Shown here piece after piece: positions 27,979-36,822 of a DNA stretch of 64,000 nucleotides (position 1 is its first letter; each line of letters begins with the position of its first letter). The DNA lies in NCBI RefSeq assembly GCF_000735045.1, contig NZ_JPOQ01000011.1, forward strand, positions 1 to 64,000, written 5' to 3'. Under the pieces are notes generated by a model. That model searched no databases. It saw nothing but the letters and a program-made list of their open reading frames with translations, and was not told the DNA's origin. Position numbers and translations under genes: made by a program. The DNA comes from Ferrovum myxofaciens. GTDB lineage: Bacteria > Pseudomonadota > Gammaproteobacteria > Burkholderiales > Ferrovaceae.

Positions 27979-28725
27979 TCAGTGCAGCCCGAAAAGGGTT
28001 TTGAATCCAACATAAACATTTCCTCCACAGAATTGCCCGTACCCGAGAACCCCGATGAGGCCCACGATTCCCGAGATAACCCAAAGGATACGGTTTCTGC
28101 GTTGCACCTGACGCAGCCTCGTTTCCATTCCCAGCACCCGTTGGGCCCATTGAACCTCGTTGATCTCAGCCGTGATGGTGGTGTGCAACCGTGCTTCCAG
28201 GGTTTGCTTCTCCCTGGCCCGGTTCAGAAGTTCCTGTTCTGCTTCGATGCGTTGTTCCGTTTCATCCAGAGCACTCTGCTCCTGTTTCTGGCGCGCCCGG
28301 ATCTGAAGCATCAGAATAGATTCCTCCTCCTGTCTCGCCCGCGCCATACTCATGGCCTCCCGTGCTGCGCGCAAACGCTCCGTGGCCAAAATCGTGGCCC
28401 GTTCTTCTTCTAAAATCCGCGCATTATCGGCCTCGATGGCACGCAGGGCAATTTCCATTCGCCCTTCGATGGCTTCAATGGCCCGTCGTTCTGCCTGCTG
28501 TCGTTCTCCCTCCAGTCGCTTCAAATCCTCGTTGCGCGACTGTACCAACTGATCCACGGGAACCGCCCGCAAAACGGCTTCTGCACGCAGTTTGGCCTGT
28601 TCTTCCAGAAAAGCATGGGTTTCTGCCTCCACTTGAGATCGGGCTGCTCGTATGGTCGCCAACCCCTCTTCCAGGTCTGGTGACGCTTCATCCTGAAGCC
28701 AATGCCGCTGAAGTGCCATGCTCAT
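27979..28725 (-). CDS. Unknown coiled-coil protein with C-terminal membrane anchor
   Basis: I do not recognise a family. The 248-residue product is almost entirely a charged coiled coil (Glu, Arg, Gln and Ala make up most of residues 10-210). One strong transmembrane helix near the C-terminus (ILWVISGIVGLIGVLGYGQF) is followed by about 15 residues. It would be a tail-anchored cytoplasmic rod. The start is chosen at 28725, 6 bases after a GGGGGG ribosome site; ATGs at 28731 and 28719 are possible. It lies between the ParA-type ATPase and the diguanylate cyclase; a membrane adaptor for the ATPase is a guess from context. Confidence 0.75.
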   Translation of the reverse strand: MSMALQRHWLQDEASPDLEEGLATIRAARSQVEAETHAFLEEQAKLRAEAVLRAVPVDQLVQSRNEDLKRLEGERQQAERRAIEAIEGRMEIALRAIEADNARILEEERATILATERLRAAREAMSMARARQEEESILMLQIRARQKQEQSALDETEQRIEAEQELLNRAREKQTLEARLHTTITAEINEVQWAQRVLGMETRLRQVQRRNRILWVISGIVGLIGVLGYGQFCGGNVYVGFKTLFGLH

Positions 28726-28752
28726 GATCATCCCCCCTTTTATTTTTCTTGC

Positions 28753-29523
28753 TTACTTTCGACCCACCTGTAAAAACCCCGCCTCTGACAATTCTTTTGC
28801 CAACGCAGCATAATCTGCCGCTCCCCCACTATGGGGGGCATAACGAAATACATCCTGACTGACGGAAGGACTGGTGGCCAATGCGACGTTTTCTGCAATT
28901 CTGGTTTTACAGACAGTCTCTCCATAGCGTTCACGCAACTGGCGATCCACCTCAAATGCCAATTTGCGGCGCGGATTGAATCGGGTTACCACGATTCGTC
29001 GCGGGTAGATCCGTTTGAGACGTTTTTCCAGCACGTCTAGAGCGGTAGCAAGCCGAAAGACTCCCTGCAGTGACAAATAGTCGGCGGCCACCGGGATCAG
29101 GACGTAATCCGCCGCCAACAACGCATTCAAGGTCAACACCCCCAGATTGGGACAACAATCCATCAGAATGGGTGAACGTTCACGCACCACGGCATTCATG
29201 CCTTTACTCAAAAGCGCGGCTGCCTTGGGGTCCCCCCCCCTGAGCGCATCGATCTTGGAAAGATCCGGGGAAGCAGGAATCAAGTCCCAGCCTGAGCGCG
29301 TCCTTTCGAGCAAATGCAGGAGGGGCGTTTGGTGTTGGAAAAACGCAGCCATCCCTGCTCCCGGTGAAGCCACCACCCCACTGGCCAAACTGAGGTGGCC
29401 TTGAGGATCGAGATCGAGCAACAACGGATTCGCTCCATCGCGCACCCAGGCAGCCGCCAGGTTGAGGCAAGTCGTGGTTTTTCCTACTCCTCCCTTCTGA
29501 TTGAATACCGCAATGACACTCAT
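28753..29523 (-). CDS. ParA/Soj-family ATPase
   Basis: ParA-type ATPases form nucleotide-dependent dimers that place DNA or protein complexes in the cell. The product has 256 residues from the ATG at 29523. The deviant Walker A motif is intact (KGGVGKTT, with the signature lysine at residue 10 and the catalytic lysine at 15). LLLDLDPQGHLSLASG (switch I) and ILMDCCPNLGVLTLNALLAA (switch II) follow. No parB gene or parS-like site is seen next to it, and it is inside a flagellar island, so positioning of a motility or chemotaxis structure is more likely than plasmid partition. It contains a G9 tract at 29232-29240. Confidence 0.9.
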   Translation of the reverse strand: MSVIAVFNQKGGVGKTTTCLNLAAAWVRDGANPLLLDLDPQGHLSLASGVVASPGAGMAAFFQHQTPLLHLLERTRSGWDLIPASPDLSKIDALRGGDPKAAALLSKGMNAVVRERSPILMDCCPNLGVLTLNALLAADYVLIPVAADYLSLQGVFRLATALDVLEKRLKRIYPRRIVVTRFNPRRKLAFEVDRQLRERYGETVCKTRIAENVALATSPSVSQDVFRYAPHSGGAADYAALAKELSEAGFLQVGRK

Positions 29524-29555
29524 GCCGCTCCCTTCTCGCTTCTGAAAACCCAATC

Positions 29556-29575
29556 CTCTGCATCACTCTGCATCA
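29556..29575. repeat. 10-base direct repeat upstream of the ParA gene
   Basis: CTCTGCATCA occurs twice in a row at 29556-29565 and 29566-29575, 33 bases before the ParA start, in the region shared with the flgM promoter. It could be a protein-binding site or chance. Confidence 0.4.
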
Positions 29576-29694
29576 CTGTAGTATGCAACTTGCCAGTCCA
29601 CTCCGAAGGGGCGAAATGAAGCAGTTTTTCCGCTCAATCCGTTGAAAAGTTGTGTAGAATCCATAAAAAGTTGGTTCGGGCATCAGAATTCGCC

Positions 29695-29721
29695 TAAAGT
29701 TTTGCTCTGGGTTGCCGATAA
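29695..29721 (+). promoter_or_regulatory. Sigma28 (FliA) promoter of flgMN
   Basis: Perfect TAAAGTTT, 11-base spacer and perfect GCCGATAA (29714-29721), 33 bases before the flgM start. It makes FlgM synthesis dependent on the sigma factor that FlgM inhibits. Confidence 0.95.
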
Positions 29722-29754
29722 CCCAGCCATGAACAGTCTTATTGGGAGACTCCC

Positions 29755-30102
29755 GTGAAAATAGACAAACCCGTCAAATCTGCCCCCCCCACCCCGATCC
29801 AGGGCGGTTCAGGTCGAACTTCTTCTGCTTCAGCCCCGTCTTCCTCATCAGCGCAGGGAGCGCGTACAACCGGTGAAGCAAGCACCGCCGCTTCAGGAGC
29901 GGCATCCGGGACCACCGTTCATATCGGCGGAACCGCCACTCAATTGAAGGCAACCATTGCCGCAACCTCCAGCGTCGACCTCAGCAAAGTTGCAGCGGTA
30001 CGCCAGGCCATCAGTGAAGGACGCTTTCAGGTTAACGCCCACGCCGTGGCCTCGGGCCTCATTGCTTCGGTCAAGAGTTTGATTCAAGCAAGCGGACACT
30101 GA
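29755..30102 (+). CDS. flgM: Anti-sigma28 factor FlgM
   Basis: FlgM holds FliA inactive until it is exported through the finished hook. The product has 115 residues from a GTG (MKIDKPVKSAPPTPIQG). It has a Ser/Thr/Ala-rich disordered first half and a conserved FliA-binding C-terminal helix pair (VDLSKVAAVRQAISEGRFQV, then NAHAVASGLIASVKSLI). It is cotranscribed with flgN from a perfect sigma28 promoter. Confidence 0.95.
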   Translation: MKIDKPVKSAPPTPIQGGSGRTSSASAPSSSSAQGARTTGEASTAASGAASGTTVHIGGTATQLKATIAATSSVDLSKVAAVRQAISEGRFQVNAHAVASGLIASVKSLIQASGH

Positions 30103-30109
30103 GGCATTG

Positions 30110-30541
30110 ATGTCAAGTTCTTCCATCTCGGTTTGGGAAGCGGCTCTGGATGAAGAAATTTCAGCACTGACACAATTTCAGGTACTTTTGGACGAAGAAC
30201 AGGGATTGTTGATGTCCGGGGAAACCCTTCCACTCATTCCCCTTGCCGAAAAGAAAAGCCGGCTTGCCCAAAGGTTGATCGACCTGACCACCTATCGCCG
30301 TGAGTTGGGGAACCCGCCTGTGGGTCACAGTTCAGATCGCTTGAACGACCTCCTGACCAAAACCCAAAAAGCCGAAACAACCAATCGAACCAATGGGGAA
30401 TTGATTCAGATTCGCCTGCGTCACAACCAGCAAGCCCTGAAAATTCTTCAGCAAGCCGCCCAGAAAGCCACACTTTACGGCCCAGACGGCCAAACTTTGG
30501 CGCCCACCCCAGGATCGGGGCGGCCCTTGGCTTCAGGTTGA
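30110..30541 (+). CDS. flgN: Flagellar export chaperone FlgN
   Basis: FlgN carries FlgK and FlgL to the export gate. The product has 143 residues from the ATG at 30110, 7 bases after the flgM stop; a TTG at 30107 is an alternative. It is helical with a Gln/Leu-rich pattern (LTQFQVLLDEEQGLLMSGET, then AEKKSRLAQRLIDLTTYRRE) and an unstructured Gly/Pro tail, as usual for FlgN. It ends directly against the motD stop on the other strand. Confidence 0.92.
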   Translation: MSSSSISVWEAALDEEISALTQFQVLLDEEQGLLMSGETLPLIPLAEKKSRLAQRLIDLTTYRRELGNPPVGHSSDRLNDLLTKTQKAETTNRTNGELIQIRLRHNQQALKILQQAAQKATLYGPDGQTLAPTPGSGRPLASG

Positions 30542-31315
30542 TCACTTTTCCCAATAGTCGCTCTGTTCCACGGGTTTGAGCGTAGGTGTCAAGACAGTGA
30601 CGGTGACGCGACGATTGCGGGCCCGATCCTCTGGAGAATCATTGGGCACGAGGGGATCGTTCTCCGCATCCCCTGCGGCAGTCAAACGCTGACTGACCAC
30701 GCCATCATTGATGAAGAAACGCACGACCCGGCTGGCACGGGCAGTGGACAGTTCCCAATTGGAAGGATAACGGGCGGTACTGATGGGAATGTTATCCGTA
30801 TGTCCCTTGACCTCCACCGCCAGCCCCGTGGTATTCAACACCTTGGCCACCTCGTCCAGAGGGGGGTAGGCATTGGCCTGCAGATCCGCATCCCCTTCCT
30901 GAAACAGCACTTGCGCATTCAAGTCGATGACAATGCCCCGTCCGGTTTGCAGAACCCGCACCATACCTTGTTTTACCAAGGGCGCCAACACGCTATCCAG
31001 TTGATGAAGCATGGCGCGGATACTGTCCTGCTGGCGGCGCTGAAGTTCGACAAATCTTGAATTCCGTTCATCGATCAATGACTTGATCACCGAGTCCTGC
31101 TCAATGACCAACCCCCCGGATGACCCTTGGCGAACACTTTCCTTGAATGCCGAATTGATGGCACTGTGGAAACGCGCATATTTCGACTCGTTCACCGCAG
31201 AAATGGCGTACATCACCACAAAGAAGGCAAAAAGCAACGTAATGAAATCCGAATAGGACACCAGCCAGCGGTGATCGCTATGATCCCGTTCGGCGCGACG
31301 GGAATGTCGCGCCAA
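30542..31315 (-). CDS. motD: Second stator protein MotD (MotB family)
   Basis: MotD anchors the MotC channel to peptidoglycan. The best start is the TTG at 31315, one base after the motC stop, giving 257 residues (MARHSRRAERDHSDHRW), in line with other MotD proteins; a TTG at 31351 would overlap motC. The single transmembrane helix holds the ion-binding aspartate (Asp23 in YSDFITLLFAFF). The C-terminal OmpA-like domain includes VEVKGHTDNIPI and RNRRVTVTVL. It is paired with motC right after fliA, as in pseudomonads and many beta-proteobacteria. Confidence 0.93.
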   Translation of the reverse strand: MARHSRRAERDHSDHRWLVSYSDFITLLFAFFVVMYAISAVNESKYARFHSAINSAFKESVRQGSSGGLVIEQDSVIKSLIDERNSRFVELQRRQQDSIRAMLHQLDSVLAPLVKQGMVRVLQTGRGIVIDLNAQVLFQEGDADLQANAYPPLDEVAKVLNTTGLAVEVKGHTDNIPISTARYPSNWELSTARASRVVRFFINDGVVSQRLTAAGDAENDPLVPNDSPEDRARNRRVTVTVLTPTLKPVEQSDYWEK

Positions 31316-31316
31316 A

Positions 31317-32057
31317 TCAGGATAGATATCCCTCGAGTTTACCTTGGACAAAATGTGGATTCTCTCCGCTCGAAATCAACAACAAACCATCCACCACCAT
31401 TTCGTAGGTGGCGATTTGCTGCTGAACCAGAAATTTCAGTTTATTGGCCACGGGGAAAAAAAGCAGGTTGGCAAAGCCCACCCCGTAGATCGTGGAGACA
31501 AAGGCCACCGCAATCCCTGAACCCAACTGGGCAGGGTCCCCCAACCGTTCCATGACTTGCACCAACCCCAACACTGCGCCCAGCATGCCGATGGTGGGCG
31601 CATAACCGGCCGCCTGTTCCCACATCCGCGCAGCGGGCCAACTCAGGCGTTCGTACCCCTGAATATCCACCTGCAGGGCCGCATGGATATGCCGCGCATC
31701 CAACCCATCCACCACCATCTGCAACCCCTTGCTGATCAGTGGGTCGGTTTGCCGCGCCACATGGGGTTCCAGCGCCAACAACCCATCTCGCCGCGCAATT
31801 TTGCTCCATTCCACCACCTGGCTGTGCAGTTCTACCGTATGAAACAGGGGTTTCCACCAAACCCAAGGCAGCATCCGCATCCCCAAAGAAAAAACATTCC
31901 AGGGGGTTTGCAGAAGAATTGCCCCCAGCGTCCCGCCCATCACGATCACAAACGCAGTCAACTGAAACAGGCTGGACAGGGCCCCCCCCTCCAGGGATTG
32001 GCCGACCAGCACCGCCATCACCCCAAAAATAAGCCCGAAAACACTCAGAATATCCAT
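31317..32057 (-). CDS. motC: Second stator protein MotC (MotA family)
   Basis: MotC is the channel and torque subunit of the second stator. The product has 246 residues with four transmembrane helices. The channel helix region includes AAGYAPTIGMLGAVLGLVQV with the conserved proline, followed by AVAFVSTIYGVGFANLLFFP. It starts 2 bases after the fliA stop, so it is made with fliA rather than with motAB. Confidence 0.94.
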   Translation of the reverse strand: MDILSVFGLIFGVMAVLVGQSLEGGALSSLFQLTAFVIVMGGTLGAILLQTPWNVFSLGMRMLPWVWWKPLFHTVELHSQVVEWSKIARRDGLLALEPHVARQTDPLISKGLQMVVDGLDARHIHAALQVDIQGYERLSWPAARMWEQAAGYAPTIGMLGAVLGLVQVMERLGDPAQLGSGIAVAFVSTIYGVGFANLLFFPVANKLKFLVQQQIATYEMVVDGLLLISSGENPHFVQGKLEGYLS

Positions 32058-32059
32058 GC

Positions 32060-32776
32060 TCAGTGATGGCTCTTGAGACGGCTGCGCAGACGTGTTACTG
32101 CCTGGGTATGAATCTGACTGACGCGCGACTCACTAACCCCCAGCACTTCGCCAATTTCCTTCAAGTTCATCTCCTGTTCGTAATGCAACCCCATCATCAA
32201 CCGTTCACGTTCCGGCAATTCTTCGATGGCCTCCACCAGAGCCATCTGAAAACGTTGATTCCCCAGTAAAGCCATGGGTTCGAGATCATGTCCAAACTCA
32301 TGGCGATCGAAGAAAGATTCTTCCCCGTCCTGTTCGCGAAAATCTTCGTAGTACAGTAACTGCGCGCCCCGCGCTTCAAACAACAATGCCTGATATTCGA
32401 TCAGACTCATCTCCAGTTCACGGGCCACCTCGGATTCACTGGGAGTCTTGCCTTGCCGTTGCTGAAGGCGGCTGATGGCCTGTTCCACACGTTTGGTATC
32501 ACGCCGCAAATTACGCGGCATCCAGTCCGACTGGCGCAACTCGTCCAGCATGGCCCCCCGAATCCGTTGTCCGGCATAGGTCTCGAACTGCGCACCACGC
32601 AATTCGTCGTAACGCGTCGAAGCTTCCAGCAGACCCATCATTCCCGCCTGAATCAGGTCATCCACCTCCACGCTTCCAGGCAACCGGGTCATCAGATGGT
32701 GGGCAATCCGCTTGACCAGAGGCGCAAAGGTTTTCAGACAATCTTCCTTGTCTTCCAGACCTGCGGATGTGTACAT
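32060..32776 (-). CDS. fliA: Flagellar sigma factor FliA (sigma28)
   Basis: FliA directs transcription of late flagellar genes. The ATG at 32776 follows GGGAGGTGAGG and gives 238 residues, the usual length. Region 2 contains VEVDDLIQAGMMGLLEASTR and GAMLDELRQSDWMPRNLRRD. Region 4 has NLKEIGEVLGVSESRVSQIH, the helix-turn-helix. Four strong copies of its target promoter are found in the window (before flgK, fliC, flgM and flhD). Confidence 0.97.
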   Translation of the reverse strand: MYTSAGLEDKEDCLKTFAPLVKRIAHHLMTRLPGSVEVDDLIQAGMMGLLEASTRYDELRGAQFETYAGQRIRGAMLDELRQSDWMPRNLRRDTKRVEQAISRLQQRQGKTPSESEVARELEMSLIEYQALLFEARGAQLLYYEDFREQDGEESFFDRHEFGHDLEPMALLGNQRFQMALVEAIEELPERERLMMGLHYEQEMNLKEIGEVLGVSESRVSQIHTQAVTRLRSRLKSHH

Positions 32777-32778
32777 CC

Positions 32779-33645
32779 TCACCTCCCTCTCCAGGCCACC
32801 CGCGTGTACCTCTCCCCCCATGAAAATCCGTCACTTTCATTCCCTTGAGCGGTGTTCTGGATTCGCACCGCCGGGTTCCAGGACAATATCTGAGCCCTGA
32901 GACGCATCAAGGATTGGGACAGGGATACCGAGGGCAACCCTCCCATCGTGTTAAAACGCCATTGTGTGTCATGAGTGGGTCTTTGGGCAAGGGGCAGGAA
33001 ACCAAAATCACGATATTCCAGTCCGGCGGACTGGACCAGGGCGCGACAGCGTCCTTGCCATTCGAGCACTCGATCCCCATTCGTCGCCCGGTTGATGACT
33101 CCCCCCACCGCCGTGGGCGAATGACGCAACAATTGCCCCAGGTGTTTTTGACAGGCCGACCATGAATCAGCTTCATCCACCACCCATAGAACAGAAGCAC
33201 GGATGTTTTCGTGAGGTCCCCGGATTCGTTGGGCCAGTTCCAGTGAGGCACCGTCCACCAGCACATGGGTACGCTGGTGTGCCAAGGCAACCAACCCCGA
33301 CCAGGGCACGGCTGCAGGCGTTGCCTTGACCCGCCCCAAGTTGAGATAATCCACCTGCGGACCAATCGACACCAGGGCTCGAACCCAGTCGAGATGCCCC
33401 GCCAAAACCTGTCGTGCATCGTAGCGCAAGCGGAGGTTAAGGATCCGACCCAGATGACGGGGTCCCAGATGTTCATCCAGCACCAACATGGACGAAGCGT
33501 GATCGCCAATACACGCCAATCCTGCCACCACCAAAGAAGCGCCCGCCCCCGGACGACTGCCCAGAACAGTGAGAATTCGACAGTGCAGAGGTGAAATCAG
33601 GCGGCGCAGTCCGCTGGCCTGGTCGCGCGCTCCGTGGTCAGGCAT
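32779..33645 (-). CDS. flhG: FlhG-like protein with degenerate nucleotide-binding loop
   Basis: FlhG is a MinD-type ATPase that limits flagellar number and stimulates the FlhF GTPase. The product has 288 residues. The N-terminal activator helix motif DQASGLRRL is present at residues 8-16. The P-loop region, however, reads GSRPGAGAS at 29-37: both lysines of the KGGxGKT motif are missing. The rest keeps the MinD-like order (LVLDEHLG, then VLVDGASLELAQRI). It overlaps flhF by 8 bases and precedes fliA, the standard flhF-flhG-fliA order, which secures the family call. Confidence 0.85.
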   Translation of the reverse strand: MPDHGARDQASGLRRLISPLHCRILTVLGSRPGAGASLVVAGLACIGDHASSMLVLDEHLGPRHLGRILNLRLRYDARQVLAGHLDWVRALVSIGPQVDYLNLGRVKATPAAVPWSGLVALAHQRTHVLVDGASLELAQRIRGPHENIRASVLWVVDEADSWSACQKHLGQLLRHSPTAVGGVINRATNGDRVLEWQGRCRALVQSAGLEYRDFGFLPLAQRPTHDTQWRFNTMGGLPSVSLSQSLMRLRAQILSWNPAVRIQNTAQGNESDGFSWGERYTRVAWRGR

Positions 33646-34735
33646 GGCTCATGCCCCCATTCTCCAGGGAAAATTCCAAGGGTAACGTAATGTTATATCC
33701 CACCATTTCAAGGCTATTGAAGGTTGCCTGCAAAAGGGCCATGAGATTCGCCTCGCGCAGGTCTTCCGGAACCCGCTGTCCATTGGCAACATAGCACAGC
33801 GGCAGGCGATGGCGAATCGCCACATCCAGTACCCCTCCCATGGCCAATGCTTCATCCAGTTTGGTGGGGATACACCCCAGCACATTGGGCGTACGGTAGA
33901 CCCGAACCACATCTTCCAGAGTATGCAGGTTACAGGTTGCATTGAGTAACAACAAGCGTCGCACGCCCAAGGTATCCAGTTGATCGTTCTGTTCCTGAAC
34001 ACGGCCATCCCGCTGCCCCATGCCCATGGTATCCACCAGTACCAGATGTTTGTCACGCAATCCATTCAACGTTGTTTTGAGATCCGCCCCATCCTTGACC
34101 GTATGCACCGGAACCCCAAGAATGCGTCCGTAGACGCGCAATTGTTCATGGGCCCCCACGCGATAACTGTCCGTGGTCACGAGCCCCACCCGATTTGCCC
34201 CGTAACGGACCACGGCCCGAGCCGCCAATTTGGCGATGGTGGTGGTCTTTCCCACCCCCGTCGGGCCCACCAAAGCAAAAACCCCACCCCCCCCCACGAT
34301 CACCTCATCGCCACGCAAGGAGCGTAAATTTCGCTCCAATACCTGCGTCACCCAACTCAGTCCGGCCTGTTCAGGCATCTGGTCGAGAATTTGCTCGGTC
34401 AAAGCCGAACTGAACCCCATCCGCACCATGCTGCGCTGAATCTTGCCTTTTTTGGTGGCGTGAACAGTGGGCGTTGCCATGGAAACCAGTTTGCCCTGTA
34501 AATCCGACTGCAACCGTCGGATCTCCTTCACCAATTGAGAGACATTCTCTTTTTCATCATTTTTTCCTCCTTGCTCCAATTGGGCAAGGGCAGCGGGCGC
34601 GGCGGCCACGATTTCCACATGATCGCCCACCCGTCGGTTGGACAGAATGACGGCATCCTCTCCCATTTCCACCCGTACCTGACGTAACGCATCCCGCGCG
34701 GTCAGAGCCCTGATGGTTCTTGTTTGTGCATTCAT
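33638..34735 (-). CDS. flhF: Flagellar SRP-type GTPase FlhF
   Basis: FlhF marks the cell pole where a flagellum is built. The product has 365 residues: an N-terminal B domain, a helical N domain, and the G domain with GPTGVGKTTTIAKLAARAV at about 157-175. LVTTDSYRVGAHEQLRVYGR and the DTMGMGQRD switch follow. The SRP-like RVGAHEQL and CIPTKLDEA motifs are intact. It overlaps flhA by 4 bases. It contains a G9 tract (34287-34295) just before the P-loop. Confidence 0.96.
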   Translation of the reverse strand: MNAQTRTIRALTARDALRQVRVEMGEDAVILSNRRVGDHVEIVAAAPAALAQLEQGGKNDEKENVSQLVKEIRRLQSDLQGKLVSMATPTVHATKKGKIQRSMVRMGFSSALTEQILDQMPEQAGLSWVTQVLERNLRSLRGDEVIVGGGGVFALVGPTGVGKTTTIAKLAARAVVRYGANRVGLVTTDSYRVGAHEQLRVYGRILGVPVHTVKDGADLKTTLNGLRDKHLVLVDTMGMGQRDGRVQEQNDQLDTLGVRRLLLLNATCNLHTLEDVVRVYRTPNVLGCIPTKLDEALAMGGVLDVAIRHRLPLCYVANGQRVPEDLREANLMALLQATFNSLEMVGYNITLPLEFSLENGGMSHA

Positions 34736-36822
34736 ACTCGTCCTCCTACCAAAGATGTCACTTTCACGGTTCTAAACCCCGGTACTTCATCCTGAGCAAC
34801 CACTTTCAATTGGGGTAAAGTCCGCTTGAGAAAGCGCGCCAACAAATCACGCAATTGCCCCGGCACCAACAGGACCGTCGGAAATCCCATCATTTCCTGG
34901 CGTTCCGCCGCCAGTCGCGTCTCCCGTAACAGCGTATCCGCCAGACCCGGTTCGATGGCTTGCTGTAACCCCCCGGCTTGCATGGCCTGAGCCAGGAGAT
35001 GTTCCAGTTCCTTGTCCATGGCAATCACCTGTAATTCCTGAGAGGCGGGGTAGAGTTGTTGAATGATTGCCGGGCCCAGAGCCACTCTCACCTGAGCCGT
35101 GAGGTAAATGGGGTCTTGGGACATAGGCACATATTTGGAAAGTGTTTCCAGGATGCTGCGCATATCGCGAATGGGCACTCCTTCATCCAGCAGATTCTGA
35201 AGAACTTTTTGCAATACGGCATGGGAAAGGACCTTGGGAATCAACTCCTCGGTCAATTTGGGAGCCGACTTAGCCACATGTTCCAGCAACTGGTGCAATT
35301 CCTGTATCCCTAACAGGGAAGCCGCCTGAAGGTGAATGAGGTGGCTCAGATGAGTGGCCACCACCGTACTGACATCCACCACCGTGTAACCCAGCGCTTG
35401 AGCGTGATCCTTGAGGGCTGCTTCCACCCAGATGGCAGGCAACCCGAAGGCAGGGTCCTGGGTGGGCGTTCCCTGCAATGTCCCCGTAACCTGCCCGGGG
35501 TTGATGGCCAGAAATTGCCCCGGCAATGCTTCTCCACTTCCGATTTCAGCACCTTTCAGGGTAATCCGATAGGCATTGGGGCGTAATTCCAGGTTATCGC
35601 GAATATGAATGGCGGGGGGCAAAAACCCCACTTCCTGAGCAAACTTGCGCCGCAACCCCTTGATCCGCCGTAACAGATCTCCATCCCGTTCCTTATCCAC
35701 CAAGGAAATCAAACGGTAGCCAACTTCCAGACCCAATACATCGATGGGGGTCACATCCTCCCAGGTGGCTTCCGGTGCCTCCAGGGAAACCGGAGTCGGA
35801 GCCGGCGGCAAGGCAGCCTGTACCGCCTCAAGACGCTGGCGTTTCCACAGCGTGGTGCCCCACCCGCCCAGAATGGCAGCAAAAAGCAGAAAAGCAAAGT
35901 GCGGCATGCCCGGCACCAACCCCAGGGCTCCCACGATAAGTCCGGTCAGCATGAGGACCAGAGGCTGGGTGAAGACCTGCCCCATCAGTTGCTGACCGAT
36001 GTTTTCATCGGTGGATACGCGGCTGACCACCACACCGGCTGCAGTGGATATCACCAGCGAGGGGATCTGCGCCACCAGTCCATCGCCAATGGTCAGCAAG
36101 GTATAGTTCTTGGCAGCTGTAGCCACATCCAGATTATGCTGCAGGACCCCGACAATGAACCCACCAATGATATTGATGAGCAAAATCATGATACCCGCCA
36201 CAGCATCCCCACGCACAAACTTGCTGGCCCCATCCATGGACCCATAAAAATCTGCTTCCTGGGAAATGGTAAGGCGACGCTTACGGGCTTCTTCCTCGCC
36301 GATCAATCCCGCATTGAGATCGGCGTCGATGGCCATTTGTTTGCCGGGCATGGCATCCAGGGTAAAACGGGCACCTACTTCTGCGATTCGGCCGGCTCCC
36401 TTGGTGATCACGACAAAGTTGATCACCACCAGGATCAGAAAAACCACAATCCCCACCGCAAAATTCCCCCCCACCAAAAAGTGCCCAAAGGACTCGATGA
36501 CCTTCCCTGCAGCATCGGGCCCGGTATGCCCCTCCAGCAAAACAATCCGTGTGGAGGCCACATTCAGGGACAGGCGCAGCAGGGTGGTCATCAGCAACAC
36601 CGTCGGAAAAGCGGAAAATTCCAGAGGTTTCAGCGTATTCATGCTAACCAGCAACACCATGATCGAAACAGCGATGTTGAAGGTAAAAAAGATATCCAGC
36701 AAAAAAGCGGGCAAGGGCAACACCATCATGCTCAATACCAGAATGATGAGGACGGGACCTGCCAATCCCTTGCTGCCCGCGCCTTTAAACAACCCCTGAA
36801 CCGTCATCAATGCATTATTCAT
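34732..36822 (-). CDS. flhA: Flagellar export-gate protein FlhA
   Basis: FlhA forms the ring below the export gate and receives chaperone-substrate complexes. The product has 696 residues, the standard length: about eight transmembrane helices in the first half, then a large cytoplasmic domain. Hallmarks are NTLKPLEFSAFPTVLLMTTL, RLSLNVASTRIVLLEGHTG and the GARFTLDAMPGKQMAIDADL loop. It overlaps flhB and flhF by 4 bases each. Confidence 0.97.
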   Translation of the reverse strand: MNNALMTVQGLFKGAGSKGLAGPVLIILVLSMMVLPLPAFLLDIFFTFNIAVSIMVLLVSMNTLKPLEFSAFPTVLLMTTLLRLSLNVASTRIVLLEGHTGPDAAGKVIESFGHFLVGGNFAVGIVVFLILVVINFVVITKGAGRIAEVGARFTLDAMPGKQMAIDADLNAGLIGEEEARKRRLTISQEADFYGSMDGASKFVRGDAVAGIMILLINIIGGFIVGVLQHNLDVATAAKNYTLLTIGDGLVAQIPSLVISTAAGVVVSRVSTDENIGQQLMGQVFTQPLVLMLTGLIVGALGLVPGMPHFAFLLFAAILGGWGTTLWKRQRLEAVQAALPPAPTPVSLEAPEATWEDVTPIDVLGLEVGYRLISLVDKERDGDLLRRIKGLRRKFAQEVGFLPPAIHIRDNLELRPNAYRITLKGAEIGSGEALPGQFLAINPGQVTGTLQGTPTQDPAFGLPAIWVEAALKDHAQALGYTVVDVSTVVATHLSHLIHLQAASLLGIQELHQLLEHVAKSAPKLTEELIPKVLSHAVLQKVLQNLLDEGVPIRDMRSILETLSKYVPMSQDPIYLTAQVRVALGPAIIQQLYPASQELQVIAMDKELEHLLAQAMQAGGLQQAIEPGLADTLLRETRLAAERQEMMGFPTVLLVPGQLRDLLARFLKRTLPQLKVVAQDEVPGFRTVKVTSLVGGRV

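Noticed and set aside
28753-29523. ParA gene as a sign of an integrated plasmid or genomic island
   Set aside because: No ParB, replication, integrase or transposase gene and no attachment-site repeat nearby; both flanks are flagellar genes.
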